Shown: positions 1-8,600 of the stretch, one piece after another
Position numbering within the stretch: position 1 is the first letter of the stretch
Layout: each line of letters begins with the position of its first letter
From: Candidatus Galligastranaerophilus gallistercoris
GTDB taxonomy: Bacteria; Cyanobacteriota; Vampirovibrionia; Gastranaerophilales; Gastranaerophilaceae
DNA: 14,333 nucleotides
Reading direction: 5' to 3'
Assembly: GCA_018710795.1 (NCBI GenBank)
Contig: DVJH01000183.1
Location: forward strand, 1 to 14,333
The notes under the pieces: model-generated
Seen by the model: the letters and a program-made list of their open reading frames with translations, nothing else
Databases searched by the model: none
Told to the model about the DNA's origin: nothing
Program-made: the position numbers and the translations under genes

Positions 1-1119
1 GATGAAGACGGGTTCAGCAGCGCAAAGATTATGTATGATTATCTGACATCAAAAGGTAAGAACCCGAGAATTCTTTGTTCGGATAAAAAGGAAAATCTCG
101 GATTTGATAAAAATCGATATAATATCGTAACATACGAGAATTTCCCAAGGAATATAAATAAAGCAGACATTGCCCTTTGCCTTGATTTCAGCCAAAAGGA
201 AAGAATCAGGGGAGGGGCAATCGAGTATTTGGAGGGGTTTGATGATGACGATATTTTATGTATGGATCATCATCATTCAAAATATCCGATAACAAATAAT
301 TTTATTCTGCTTGAAAAGCCGCTCGAAGGTGCCCCCGATATTAAAAACCCGAAAAATATTTATATTGATTCAAGCGCAAAATCGGCAACAAGCGTTCTTG
401 TCAGATTTTTTCAGAGCATAGGAGAAAAAATGACAAAAAGCCAAAAAATTTCGGCATATTGCGGAATGATTGACGATATGCAAAAAAGCGGTTTTGTTTT
501 TCTTGACAGCAGCAATAAAGTAAAAGTAAATAAAAAGCTTGAAGAAGATAAAAACGCAAAAGAAATATACGATTACCTTGATTTTGAACTGACAGGGGAA
601 GAAAAAGAAAATGTAATTAAACATCTTGACGTTTTTTCAAGCTTAACTCAAGACGAAATTAAATTCAGAAAAAATCTGTATAACAGAATACAATTAAACG
701 GCAACTCAAAAATGGCGTATGTTGTAATTAATCCTGACGATGAAGAATGGTATCGTCTCGGCGGAGATACAAACACCACAAGTGAAATTTTAAGAGATTT
801 CAGAACAAGAACGCTTGCGCATAAAAAAGCGGATGAATTTTTGGACGAAGATAAAATAGAACGCCTAAAAGATGTTGAAATGACGGCCGTATTTTATCCC
901 GATTACAAAACAAAAAGATACAGAATAAGCATTCATTCAAATAAAGATTATGCGGAAAAAATGATTGAATATAACAGAAATCATTATTGCAAAAATCTGA
1001 CGGCGGGCGGACATAAAAACCGTGCGGGCGGAAGCACGGCGGGTTTGGACAAGAAAAAATGCGGAAATTGGACAGATAATTTTATTAGGGCATCCGAAAA
1101 AATAAGTTACCCGTCTTAA
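1..1119 (+). CDS. DHH/DHHA1-family phosphoesterase (5' end outside window)
   Basis: The reading frame is open from base 1 and begins DEDGFSSAKI, so the gene starts upstream of the window; the first ATG at 31 is internal. The N-terminal half has the DHH-family metal motifs: D-x-D-G-F-S-S-A at the very start, LCLDFS (about nt 175-192), MDHHHS (nt 262-279, the DHH signature) and GMIDDM (about nt 463-480). The C-terminal DHHA1 signature GGHKNRAGGS lies at nt 1006-1035. DHH/DHHA1 enzymes are manganese-dependent phosphodiesterases acting on single-stranded DNA (RecJ), short RNA oligonucleotides (NrnA) or cyclic dinucleotides (GdpP type). Nothing here decides which: no OB-fold RecJ tail, PAS domain or membrane segment is visible in this part. 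The protein ends shortly after DHHA1. The next gene is on the same strand after 80 bp with its own likely promoter. Confidence 0.85.
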   Translation, partial: DEDGFSSAKIMYDYLTSKGKNPRILCSDKKENLGFDKNRYNIVTYENFPRNINKADIALCLDFSQKERIRGGAIEYLEGFDDDDILCMDHHHSKYPITNNFILLEKPLEGAPDIKNPKNIYIDSSAKSATSVLVRFFQSIGEKMTKSQKISAYCGMIDDMQKSGFVFLDSSNKVKVNKKLEEDKNAKEIYDYLDFELTGEEKENVIKHLDVFSSLTQDEIKFRKNLYNRIQLNGNSKMAYVVINPDDEEWYRLGGDTNTTSEILRDFRTRTLAHKKADEFLDEDKIERLKDVEMTAVFYPDYKTKRYRISIHSNKDYAEKMIEYNRNHYCKNLTAGGHKNRAGGSTAGLDKKKCGNWTDNFIRASEKISYPS

Positions 1120-1132
1120 GAAAATCACCCGT

Positions 1133-1141
1133 TGATATAAT
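1133..1141 (+). promoter_or_regulatory. Possible extended -10 promoter
   Basis: TGATATAAT is a perfect TGn-TATAAT extended -10 element in the 80-bp gap before the gene at 1200. No convincing -35 hexamer lies 16-18 bp upstream, which extended -10 promoters do not need. Transcription would start near 1148 and give a leader of about 50 nt with a long T tract and no Shine-Dalgarno. It competes with the leaderless box at 1188-1193. Confidence 0.35.
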
Positions 1142-1187
1142 TTATTTATTTGTATTTTTTTCGGATGTTTAAAATTTTAAAAAAGTT

Positions 1188-1193
1188 CAAAAT
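1188..1193 (+). promoter_or_regulatory. -10-like box for a leaderless start
   Basis: CAAAAT lies exactly 6 nt before the ATG at 1200. With transcription starting 6-7 nt after a -10 box, the mRNA would begin at the start codon. No Shine-Dalgarno precedes this ATG. The same spacing recurs before yraN and smc. No -35 match is visible, so this is an inference from position and recurrence. Confidence 0.3.
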
Positions 1194-1199
1194 CATAAT

Positions 1200-2540
1200 A
1201 TGGTTAATGAACATTTGAGTGTTGTCGATAAATTATTATTTGCCGTTAATCAAACGGGCGATTTTACTTTTGATGAAGACATCATAAATAAAGCGTTTAA
1301 AGGCATAAACCGTGCATTTATGAAAAAGTGGCTCGGCGGAATAATGCCTTCGGAATTATTGACCAAAAATTTAAAAGAATCGATAAATGATATTATCAAT
1401 TTATCCGAGGGCGGATATTTTTATAAAAAATTTCCCGATAAAATGCATTCTCCGAATTACGGCGATAAATGGGGCAGGCTTGCAAATTATATAGAAATAA
1501 ATAACAGATACATATCAGAAATGCATAACGAAAGATGTAAAAACGGAATTTTCGGCATGATAAAAATTCTGCCCGCCATTCCGCCTTCAGCTTTCAGCTT
1601 TGCAAACTGTATTATTATTTCGCAAATTTTTCCCAATATTTTTGGCGACGGATATAATAAAGGACCTTTTGAAGAAAATTCCATATACGGAATAAAATTA
1701 AATGCCGGATACAGTGAAAATATTATTTCTTATGAAATCCAAGATAAAATAAGCCCCGAAGAACAATTAAGGGCATTTAACGAACTGTGCTGGTTTAGGG
1801 GAATTAAAACGGGTTTTAGAATGGTAATATCCGCAGATCAGATAAAAATTGCAAGACAAAATGAAAAAGATGAAAATTTTGACTGGAAAAACCCTTATCA
1901 TCAGGAAATTTTTATAAACGAATGCGTCAAACTCGCCAATTTGGGGTTTGAGGCAATGTTTATTGATTCCGCCAAACATATAGGAGGATATGATATGGGA
2001 AATTATACCGGTGTCGGGGCGCTTCCCGAGTATTCACAAATGCAATATATATTATATGAAATCAGAAAAAGGAGCAATATGGGGGGTTTGAGTTTTGTCG
2101 GCGAAAAAAGCAGCGATGATTTTTCAAGATATAAAAATATGGGGCTCACCGCAGGAACGGATTTTATAACGGGCGATGATTTTTATAAAGTGAGAGAATT
2201 GTCCGAAAAGATTAAATATTCAAGAGAATACGCCCCCGGCGTTGAAATCGAAAACGACAATTATGAAGGCGGAATAAGCTATGAACAAAGATTAAACAGA
2301 GTAAACAGCGCTCTTTTCGGATATTATCTTGCATCCGATAAATTGCCTTCCTTTATGCAGACAAACGATATTTTTCCTTTAAGATACGACACAAATACGC
2401 ACCATATAATGATGACAAACCCTTCTTATTCAACGGACGGAACACCCGAAAGCCATTATTATAATGCCTTTGCACATCAGGACGGAAAAAACTACAACAA
2501 AAAACTGGGCGAATTGTTTGCCCATGCACTTCAGTTTTAA
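1200..2540 (+). CDS. Unrecognised protein resembling a degenerate GH13 (alpha-amylase-like) barrel
   Basis: 446 residues, with no signal peptide or membrane segment, so probably cytoplasmic. No family was recognised with certainty. By eye the order of elements follows a GH13 barrel: NSIYGIKLN then EEQLRAF...GIKTGFRMVIS (residues 160-211, like the 'yGt..d...L...H..Gi.v' strand 3); GFEAMFIDSAKHI (249-261, like GH13 region II 'GfRlDaaKH'); SFVGEKS (298-304, like region III); IENDNYEGG (350-358, like region IV 'ENHD'); and LPSFMQTND (382-390, like 'lPG.Pf.y.GdE'). D256 and E302 match the nucleophile and the acid/base. The Arg two residues before the nucleophile is Phe, region I lacks its usual Asp and Asn-His, and region IV reads NDN instead of NHD. 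The activity may therefore be altered or lost. The ATG at 1200 has no Shine-Dalgarno. Real gene: very likely. Barrel assignment: moderate to low. Confidence 0.6.
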   Translation: MVNEHLSVVDKLLFAVNQTGDFTFDEDIINKAFKGINRAFMKKWLGGIMPSELLTKNLKESINDIINLSEGGYFYKKFPDKMHSPNYGDKWGRLANYIEINNRYISEMHNERCKNGIFGMIKILPAIPPSAFSFANCIIISQIFPNIFGDGYNKGPFEENSIYGIKLNAGYSENIISYEIQDKISPEEQLRAFNELCWFRGIKTGFRMVISADQIKIARQNEKDENFDWKNPYHQEIFINECVKLANLGFEAMFIDSAKHIGGYDMGNYTGVGALPEYSQMQYILYEIRKRSNMGGLSFVGEKSSDDFSRYKNMGLTAGTDFITGDDFYKVRELSEKIKYSREYAPGVEIENDNYEGGISYEQRLNRVNSALFGYYLASDKLPSFMQTNDIFPLRYDTNTHHIMMTNPSYSTDGTPESHYYNAFAHQDGKNYNKKLGELFAHALQF

Positions 2541-2570
2541 TTTTATCCCTTTTTATGACTGCACAACCAT

Positions 2571-2605
2571 AAAAGCCCTTAAAAAAATTAAGGGCTTTTC
2601 TTTTT
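2571..2605. terminator. Rho-independent terminator between convergent genes
   Basis: A perfect 12-bp inverted repeat (AAAAGCCCTTAA at 2571-2582 and TTAAGGGCTTTT at 2588-2599) surrounds a 5-nt A loop and is followed on the + strand by a T-rich tail through 2605. It sits 30 bp after the stop of the 1200 gene and overlaps the end of gatA. On the minus strand the arm ends in four T, so it may act weakly in that direction too. Confidence 0.85.
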
Positions 2606-4064
2606 ATAAATTTGCGATTTTTTGATTGTAATCGGTTTCTTTTTCAAAATTGTATGCCGTCTGCAGCAATAAATTGTCTTTAAAGCAATCCGTCAACAGG
2701 TGAATTCCAATCGGCATATTTGTTTTATCAAACCCTGCAGGAATGCTTATTGCGGGGGCGCCGATTAAGTTTGCGCAAATTGTTCCGACATCGGTTAAAT
2801 ACATTTTTATCGGGTCATCATTTCTTGAACCCATTTCAAATGCCGTATTCGGGCAGGTCGGCGAAATTAAAACGTCAACCTCCTTAAATACTTTATCAAA
2901 ATCATCTTTTACAAGGCGCCTTATCTGCTGTGCTTTTTTATAATATGCGTCGTAATATCCGCTTGAGAGCGCATAGGTTCCAAGCATTATACGCCTTTTA
3001 ACTTCATCGCCGAATCCTTCTTTTCTTGTTTTGGTATACATCTCCATTAGATTTTGAGGATTTTGCGTACGATAGCCGTATTTAACGCCGTCATATCTTG
3101 CAAGGTTGGAGCTTGCTTCTGCGGTTGCAACGATATAATAAATTCCGATTGAATATTTTAACAAAGGAAGCGAAACTTCTTTTACCGTACAGCCCAGTTT
3201 TTCGTATACTTTAACGGCATTCATTACCGCATTTTTAACGTCTTCATCAACATCGTCCGTTAATAATTCCTTTATAACACCTATTTTTAAACCTTTAATA
3301 TCATTTTTTAACGTATTAAGAGGGTTTTCAACGGGCATATTTAATGATGTCGAATCTTTTTTATCATGTCCCGATATTGCAAAATAAAGGTTTGCAACGT
3401 CTTCAACGCATCTTCCGAAGGGGCCTATCTGGTCTAATGATGACGCAAAAGCAATTAAACCGTATCTTGAAACCCTTCCGTATGTGGGTTTAAAGCCCGT
3501 AATGCCGCAAAAACTTGCAGGAAGCCTTATGGAACCTCCCGTATCAGACCCGAGCGCAAGGTAAGATTCCAATGCGGCAACACTTGCGGCAGAACCGCCT
3601 GAGGAACCTCCGGGGACTTTATTTAAGTCATAGGGGTTATGCACTTTTTTAAATGCAGAGTTTTCGTTGCTTGAGCCCATTGCAAATTCATCAAGGTTTG
3701 TTTTTCCGACAACGGGAATTAAATTTTCTTTTAATTTAACGGAAACCGTTGCGTCATAGGGCGAAACAAAGTTTTCCAAAATTTTACTCGAAGCTGTTGT
3801 TTTATATCCTTTTAAATTTATATTGTCTTTAAGAGCAAGAGGAATACCCGCTAAAGGCGGCAATTCTTCATTATTTTGAATTTTTTCGTCAACTTTTTTT
3901 GCTGTTGAGAGCGCAAATTCTTTTGTTAAAGAATTAAACGCACCGACTTTAGCTTCAATTGCATCTATTCTTTTATAGGTTTCTTCCGTCAATTCAACTG
4001 CGGAAACTTCTTTATTTAAAAGCGCTTTTCTTATTTCAACGGCGGTCTTTTTCAATAGTTCCAT
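2604..4064 (-). CDS. gatA: Asp-tRNA(Asn)/Glu-tRNA(Gln) amidotransferase subunit A
   Basis: 486 residues, the usual GatA length, in the amidase-signature family. GatA hydrolyses glutamine and passes ammonia to GatB, which amidates misacylated Glu-tRNA(Gln) or Asp-tRNA(Asn); GatC holds the complex together. The catalytic Ser-cisSer-Lys triad is readable: K79 in GIPLALKDNI, S154 in the glycine/serine-rich PGGSSGGSAAS loop, and S178 in GSDTGGSIRLPAS. These are the same positions as K79, S154 and S178 recalled for Staphylococcus aureus GatA. Other landmarks are GAFNSLT (41-47) and GKTNLDEFAMGSS (120-132). The ATG at 4064 is supported by GGAG at 4077-4074 on the minus strand, 9 nt upstream. gatB and gatC are not in the window, so the subunits are not encoded side by side here. 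It is convergent with the gene at 1200 and divergent from yraN. Confidence 0.97.
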   Translation of the reverse strand: MELLKKTAVEIRKALLNKEVSAVELTEETYKRIDAIEAKVGAFNSLTKEFALSTAKKVDEKIQNNEELPPLAGIPLALKDNINLKGYKTTASSKILENFVSPYDATVSVKLKENLIPVVGKTNLDEFAMGSSNENSAFKKVHNPYDLNKVPGGSSGGSAASVAALESYLALGSDTGGSIRLPASFCGITGFKPTYGRVSRYGLIAFASSLDQIGPFGRCVEDVANLYFAISGHDKKDSTSLNMPVENPLNTLKNDIKGLKIGVIKELLTDDVDEDVKNAVMNAVKVYEKLGCTVKEVSLPLLKYSIGIYYIVATAEASSNLARYDGVKYGYRTQNPQNLMEMYTKTRKEGFGDEVKRRIMLGTYALSSGYYDAYYKKAQQIRRLVKDDFDKVFKEVDVLISPTCPNTAFEMGSRNDDPIKMYLTDVGTICANLIGAPAISIPAGFDKTNMPIGIHLLTDCFKDNLLLQTAYNFEKETDYNQKIANL

Positions 4065-4088
4065 AAATTAAAACTCCAATTTTTTTGT

Positions 4089-4094
4089 TAAAAT
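4089..4094 (+). promoter_or_regulatory. -10-like box for leaderless yraN
   Basis: TAAAAT, 6 nt before the yraN ATG, without any Shine-Dalgarno between gatA and yraN on this strand. This is the same arrangement as smc, which has an identical hexamer and spacing. No clear -35 is seen. It lies back-to-back with the gatA -10 box in a nearly palindromic AT stretch. Confidence 0.4.
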
Positions 4095-4095
4095 T

Positions 4096-4124
4096 ATTTT
4101 ATGTCAAACATTCAAAAAGGTAAA
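4096..4124 (-). promoter_or_regulatory. Probable gatA promoter
   Basis: On the minus strand TTTACC (4124-4119) and TAAAAT (4101-4096) are separated by 17 bp, a fair sigma-70-type match. Transcription would start near 4089 and give a leader of about 25 nt carrying the GGAG of gatA. The -35 would lie inside the first codons of yraN. Confidence 0.4.
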
Positions 4125-4460
4125 TACGGGGAAGAGCTTGCCGCCGAATTTTTAATAAAAAGCGGATATAAAATCATAGATAAGAATTACAAATTCTCAA
4201 GATACGGCGAAATTGACATTATAGCGCTTGAAAAAGATACTTTATGCTTTATAGAAGTTAAAACAAGAACAAATAACAATTTCGGAAGCGGTCTGGAAGC
4301 GGTTACAAAAGAAAAACTGATGAAAATAACTTCCTGCATTCAAAAATATATACAAGATACAAAAATAAAATTTAAAAATTACAGAATTGATGTAATTTCA
4401 ATTGAATTAAAAAACATAAAGCCGGAGATTACTTATATAAAAAATATCGGTGCGGACTAA
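4101..4460 (+). CDS. yraN: UPF0102 / YraN-family nuclease-fold protein
   Basis: 119 residues, the normal size of the UPF0102 (YraN) family, which has a PD-(D/E)xK restriction-endonuclease-like fold. Family function is not firmly established; members are often predicted to process DNA structures. Visible motifs are KGKYGEELAAEFL (6-18), the acidic pair in RYGEIDII (E37, D39) and FIEVKTR (E52, K54), which form the expected metal-binding core, followed by a C-terminal KLMKITSCIQKYI helix and RIDVISIEL strand. The ATG at 4101 is the first in frame and gives the normal N-terminus, but has no Shine-Dalgarno; the -10-like TAAAAT ends 7 nt before it. It diverges from gatA. The RelA/SpoT-like gene follows after 55 bp on the same strand with no hairpin between them, so the two may share a transcript. 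Confidence 0.93.
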   Translation: MSNIQKGKYGEELAAEFLIKSGYKIIDKNYKFSRYGEIDIIALEKDTLCFIEVKTRTNNNFGSGLEAVTKEKLMKITSCIQKYIQDTKIKFKNYRIDVISIELKNIKPEITYIKNIGAD

Positions 4461-4515
4461 AAAAAATTTTTTCAGGGGTTTTTAAATAAAAGGTTAAGAA
4501 TAAGGCTTATTTTAT

Positions 4516-5613
4516 ATGAAAATAGACAGCTCTTTTTTAAATATACTTCCCTTAAATAATTTCCCGAAAATTAATTATACGCCAAAAATTTCATTCACCG
4601 GTTCCAATTTGGCACCGTTAGATAAAGATACGGTAACATTCAGCGGTACCCAGAAAACAGAATCAAGTTCAAAAAACAAAAAGCTTGATCCTGCAGAAAG
4701 AGGCTCGAGAAGATTAACAACGGAAATTCACAGAGAAAGCGACAATGCATATTCTCTTTTTAAATATATCTTAGGAACAGTTTTGGATGAAACAATTATA
4801 GATTTAGATGAACCCGACGCACAAACAAGAATCAAAAATGCAATTGACGAAAACAGAAACAAACCGATATTATATGTAACATCAAGAAGAAAAAAACCGA
4901 ATTCAATTGCGGAAAAAATGGGTCAGCTTCACATAAGAAGCAAGGCGCAGGTCAGAAATAATATGAACGATATTATAGGCGCAAGAATTATAGTATCGGG
5001 CGTCGGAACAAAAGAGGGAGATTATGTTCTCGATAAACTGACTCAGGGCGTCAAAGAAACTCCTTTAAAAATAAAAAAAATTAAAAACCATGGGCAGCAA
5101 AACCCGAGACTAAAATATACAACCCAAAAAGCACTTGACAAATTAATTACGGCTTCAAGAAAAAACGGAAGTCCGACTTGCGAATATGTCGATCAACCCA
5201 GAGATTCTGGATATCTTGCGGTGCATTTGCTAACGGAAAATATTGCAGACGGATTCAGCGCAGAAATTCAAATTATGGGTCTTGATGTTGAAAGATTCAA
5301 AGAAATTGAAGATTTATGCTATAAATGCCATGCGGGAAAAGGCGTCGGCAAAAAATATAAAGAAATTGAAGACTTATTTAAGCCCTATAGAGGCGACGAA
5401 GATTTTATGGCACAATATCTTGAATATACAAAACGTGCATATAAACATGAAAGATTAAAGCCGTTACACAATAAAGACGAATTCAGCGAGTTTTTATCCA
5501 TTCCGGATGACCTTAATTTAATTCCGAAAGAACTCGATTTTAACAATATAAGAAAAATAAAAAACAGAATCGACCATGAAACAAATCCGACTAAAAATCC
5601 GACTTTAAAATAA
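4516..5613 (+). CDS. RelA/SpoT-fold nucleotide (alarmone) synthetase-like protein with F-x-G N-terminal tail
   Basis: 365 residues. Residues 120-275 match the synthetase domain of RelA/SpoT proteins, which move pyrophosphate from ATP onto a guanine nucleotide (or, in toxic relatives, onto other acceptors). SRRKKPNSIAEKM (123-135) aligns without gaps to the ATP-binding R-x-K-x3-S-I-x2-K-M motif. MNDIIGARII (150-159) gives the metal-binding D152, DSGYLAVH (230-237) the stacking Y233 and H237, and AEIQIMG (249-255) the catalytic E250. Differences from long RSH enzymes are no HD hydrolase domain, S231 where the N of 'NGY' is usual, MG instead of RT after EIQI, and about 30 extra residues between D152 and Y233. 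Residues 1-60 look disordered and carry KISFTGS and TVTFSGT. The C-terminus (280-365) is charged and helical. Small alarmone synthetase or RSH-fold toxin are both possible. Confidence 0.8.
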   Translation: MKIDSSFLNILPLNNFPKINYTPKISFTGSNLAPLDKDTVTFSGTQKTESSSKNKKLDPAERGSRRLTTEIHRESDNAYSLFKYILGTVLDETIIDLDEPDAQTRIKNAIDENRNKPILYVTSRRKKPNSIAEKMGQLHIRSKAQVRNNMNDIIGARIIVSGVGTKEGDYVLDKLTQGVKETPLKIKKIKNHGQQNPRLKYTTQKALDKLITASRKNGSPTCEYVDQPRDSGYLAVHLLTENIADGFSAEIQIMGLDVERFKEIEDLCYKCHAGKGVGKKYKEIEDLFKPYRGDEDFMAQYLEYTKRAYKHERLKPLHNKDEFSEFLSIPDDLNLIPKELDFNNIRKIKNRIDHETNPTKNPTLK

Positions 5614-5631
5614 ACGATGGTTTATTATAAA

Positions 5632-5665
5632 AAAAGAGAGCCTTAAATATTTAAAGCTCTCTTTT
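5632..5665. terminator. Bidirectional rho-independent terminator
   Basis: A 10-bp outer stem (5632-5641 with 5656-5665), a single C-A mismatch and a 4-bp AT inner stem. On the minus strand the hairpin is followed by seven T (5638-side arm reading out to about 5629), which suits termination of nifJ. On the plus strand it ends in CTCTCTTTT followed by an AT-rich stretch and terminates the RelA/SpoT-like gene. It lies between the two convergent stop codons. Confidence 0.85.
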
Positions 5666-5689
5666 AAATTTATCAACCGTTAAAAATCG

Positions 5690-8600
5690 TTATTTCAACA
5701 ATTCGCCGATTGCTTTGTATTGATTCATGCGTTTAATTGCGTCGGCTTCCGCCTGAACGTATAATTCTTCCGCATGATCGGGGTTTGTTTTAACGAGCGA
5801 TTTATAACGTCCTTCAGACCTGATAAAGTCTTGATAGCTTCCTTTGGGGTCTTTTGAATCCCAGCTGAAAGGAGCATCGGGGTTTGCGGGGTTATATCTG
5901 TAGAGAGGGAAATAACCTGCTTCAACCGCACGTTTTTGTTCCGTCTGGGTTTTTGACATATCAATACCGTGAGCGATACAAGGAGCATAAGCAAAGATAA
6001 TTGAAGGTCCGTCATAACTTTCTGCTTCCTGGAATGCTTTTAAGGTTTGAGCTCTGTCGGCACCCAAGGCAACCGATGCAACGTATACATAACCGTATGA
6101 CATGCTCATCAAGCCCATATTTTTCTTATATGTCTTTTTGCCGCCCGTTGCAAATTTTGCAACGGCACCCGTCGGAGTTGATTTTGAAGCCTGACCGCCT
6201 GTGTTTGAATAAACTTCGGTGTCAAGAACAAGAATGTTGACGTTTTTATTTTGCGCCAATACATGGTCGATACCGCCGTATCCGATATCGTTTGCCCAGC
6301 CGTCGCCGCCTATAATCCAAACGGATTTATCGGTAAAGTAATCTTGAAGTTCTCTTACTTTAGCTAAATCGGGGCATTCAACATCTTTATATTTAGCAAG
6401 AACAGCTTTTGCTTTATCTTGCGCTTTAATTGCTTCTTCGGTTTTAGAATTGTCAAAGTGAGAAATTGCTTCACTTAATGCTTCTTTTAAATCGGCAGGA
6501 GCTTTTTCGTTGTTCAAAACTTTTTCAACATAGGTTTTTAAGGTATCTCTGTTTTGATCAACTGCCAATCTCATACCGAAACCGAATTCGGCGTTATCTT
6601 CAAATAATGAGTTTGCCCATGCCGGTCCTCTTCCTTCTTTTGTTTTTGTATAAGGAATTGTGGGGAATGTACCCGAGTAAATTGAAGAACAGCCTGTTGC
6701 GTTTGCAACAATGGCATTTTCGCCGAACAATTGCGAAACAAGTTTAACGTAAGGTGTTTCGCCGCAGCCTGCGCATGCGCCCGAGAATTCAAATAAAGGT
6801 TTTCTTAACATAGCACCTTTGATTGTTTTTGTGGTGTTTTTACCCATGAAGTTGTCGGGCAGCTCATCAAAGAATTTTTCATTAACGACTTCGCAAGCCG
6901 CTTCTTCTTTTTCGATTGTCGACCAGGTAAGAGCCTGTTTTTCGGGGTTTTTGTTTGCGGGACATTGATCTACGCAAACGCCGCAGCCCGTACAATCTTT
7001 GCAATAAACCTGAACTTTAAATTCTTCATCCGCCAAAGCGGGTTTAGCGGGAATTGTTTTAAAGGATTCGGGCGCATTGCTTAAGTTTTTCTTTTCAATC
7101 AATTTTGTTCTGATTGCGGCATGAGGACAAGCCGAAGCACAGATACCGCATTGAATGCAGTTTTCGGGATTCCATTTGGGAACTCTCGGCGCTATGCCTC
7201 TTTTTTCCAAGCACGCCGTACCCGTCGGAATAACACCGTCAACACTCATTGCGCTGACAGGGATATCATCGCCTTTTTGTCTCATTGAAGGTTCAATGAT
7301 ATTTTTTGCAAAATCGTCCGCATCATCAGGGATTAATTTAACATCGTCAACGCAGCCGACACCGTCCAGTGAAGAAGGAATAACTACTTCTTCGGTTGCA
7401 TTAACCGCGGCATCGATAAGGGCAAGGTTCATGTTAACAACATCATCGCCTTTTTTCTTAAAGGTTTTCTTTGTCATTTCTCTCATGCCTTCAAGAGCCT
7501 GTTCAAAAGGAATGATGCCCGAAACTTTAAAGTATGCAACCATCATAACGGTGTTTGCGCCTTTGCCTCTTAAACCGGGCTGCTGCTCAATTAATTTTTC
7601 CGCATCAACGTTATAGAATTTAATTTTCTTTTCAATAATCGTTTTTTGCAGATCTCTTGTTAAGTGAGCAAACGCTTCGTCTTTTGTATAGGGGCTGTTC
7701 AATAAGAACGTACCGCCTTCTTTGATACCTTTTAATAAGTCGTATCTTCCGATGTATGCATGAGCGGAGCATGATACAAAGTCGGGAGCGGTGATTAAAT
7801 ATGTTGATTTAATCGGTTTGTCGCCGAATCTTAAGTGCGAAACGGTAACACCGAATGATTTTTTGGAGTCGTATGCAAAGTATGCCTGAGCATCTTTGTT
7901 TGTATACTGACCGATAATTTTAATCGAGTTTTTATTGGCGCCGACGGTACCGTCAGAACCCAAGCCCCAGAACATGCAGTTTGTTGTTCCTTCGGGTTCG
8001 GTTACGATATGTTCTTCGATTTTTAAAGATCTGTTTGTAACGTCATCTTCAATACCGACCGTGAAATTGTGGAAGCCTTCTTTTTCGGAGTGTTTGTATA
8101 CGGCATATACCATTGAGGGGGTAAATTCTTTGGATGATAAACCGTATCTTCCGCCGATTACTCTTATTCCTTTGTTATCAAGAGCGGCAACAACATCCAT
8201 ATATAAAGGTTCGCCGATTGAACCGGGTTCTTTGGTTCTGTCTAAAACGGCAATTCTTTTAACCGTTTTGGGCAATGCTTCAAGGAAGCGTTTTGTATCA
8301 AAGGGTCTGTATAATCTTACTTTAATAAGACCGTATTTTTTACCTTTTGCATTTAAGTATTCGATTGTTTCTTCGATTGTTTCGCAAGCGGAGCCTATTG
8401 CAACGATAACATCGGTTGCATCCTGAGCACCGACATAATCAAACGGATGATATTGTCTGCCCGTTACTTTTGCAACTTTATCCATATATTCCTGAACAAT
8501 ATCGGGAACCATATCGTAGTATTTATTTACTGTTTCTCTTCCCTGGAAATATACGTCCGTATTTTGAGCGCCGACTTTGCAAACGGGAGCTTCGGGGCGC

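Noticed and set aside
4079..4107. gatA promoter using TTGACA at 4107-4102 on the minus strand
   Set aside because: The matching -10 (AAAAAT) would start the transcript downstream of the gatA Shine-Dalgarno.
4461..4472. A-run/T-run after yraN as a terminator
   Set aside because: It is an AT-only palindrome with no GC stem, so it would not form a stable terminator; read-through to the RelA/SpoT-like gene is likely.
4516..5613. Toxin-antitoxin module around the RelA/SpoT-like protein
   Set aside because: No small partner ORF lies beside it: yraN is on one side and a convergent nifJ with a shared terminator is on the other.
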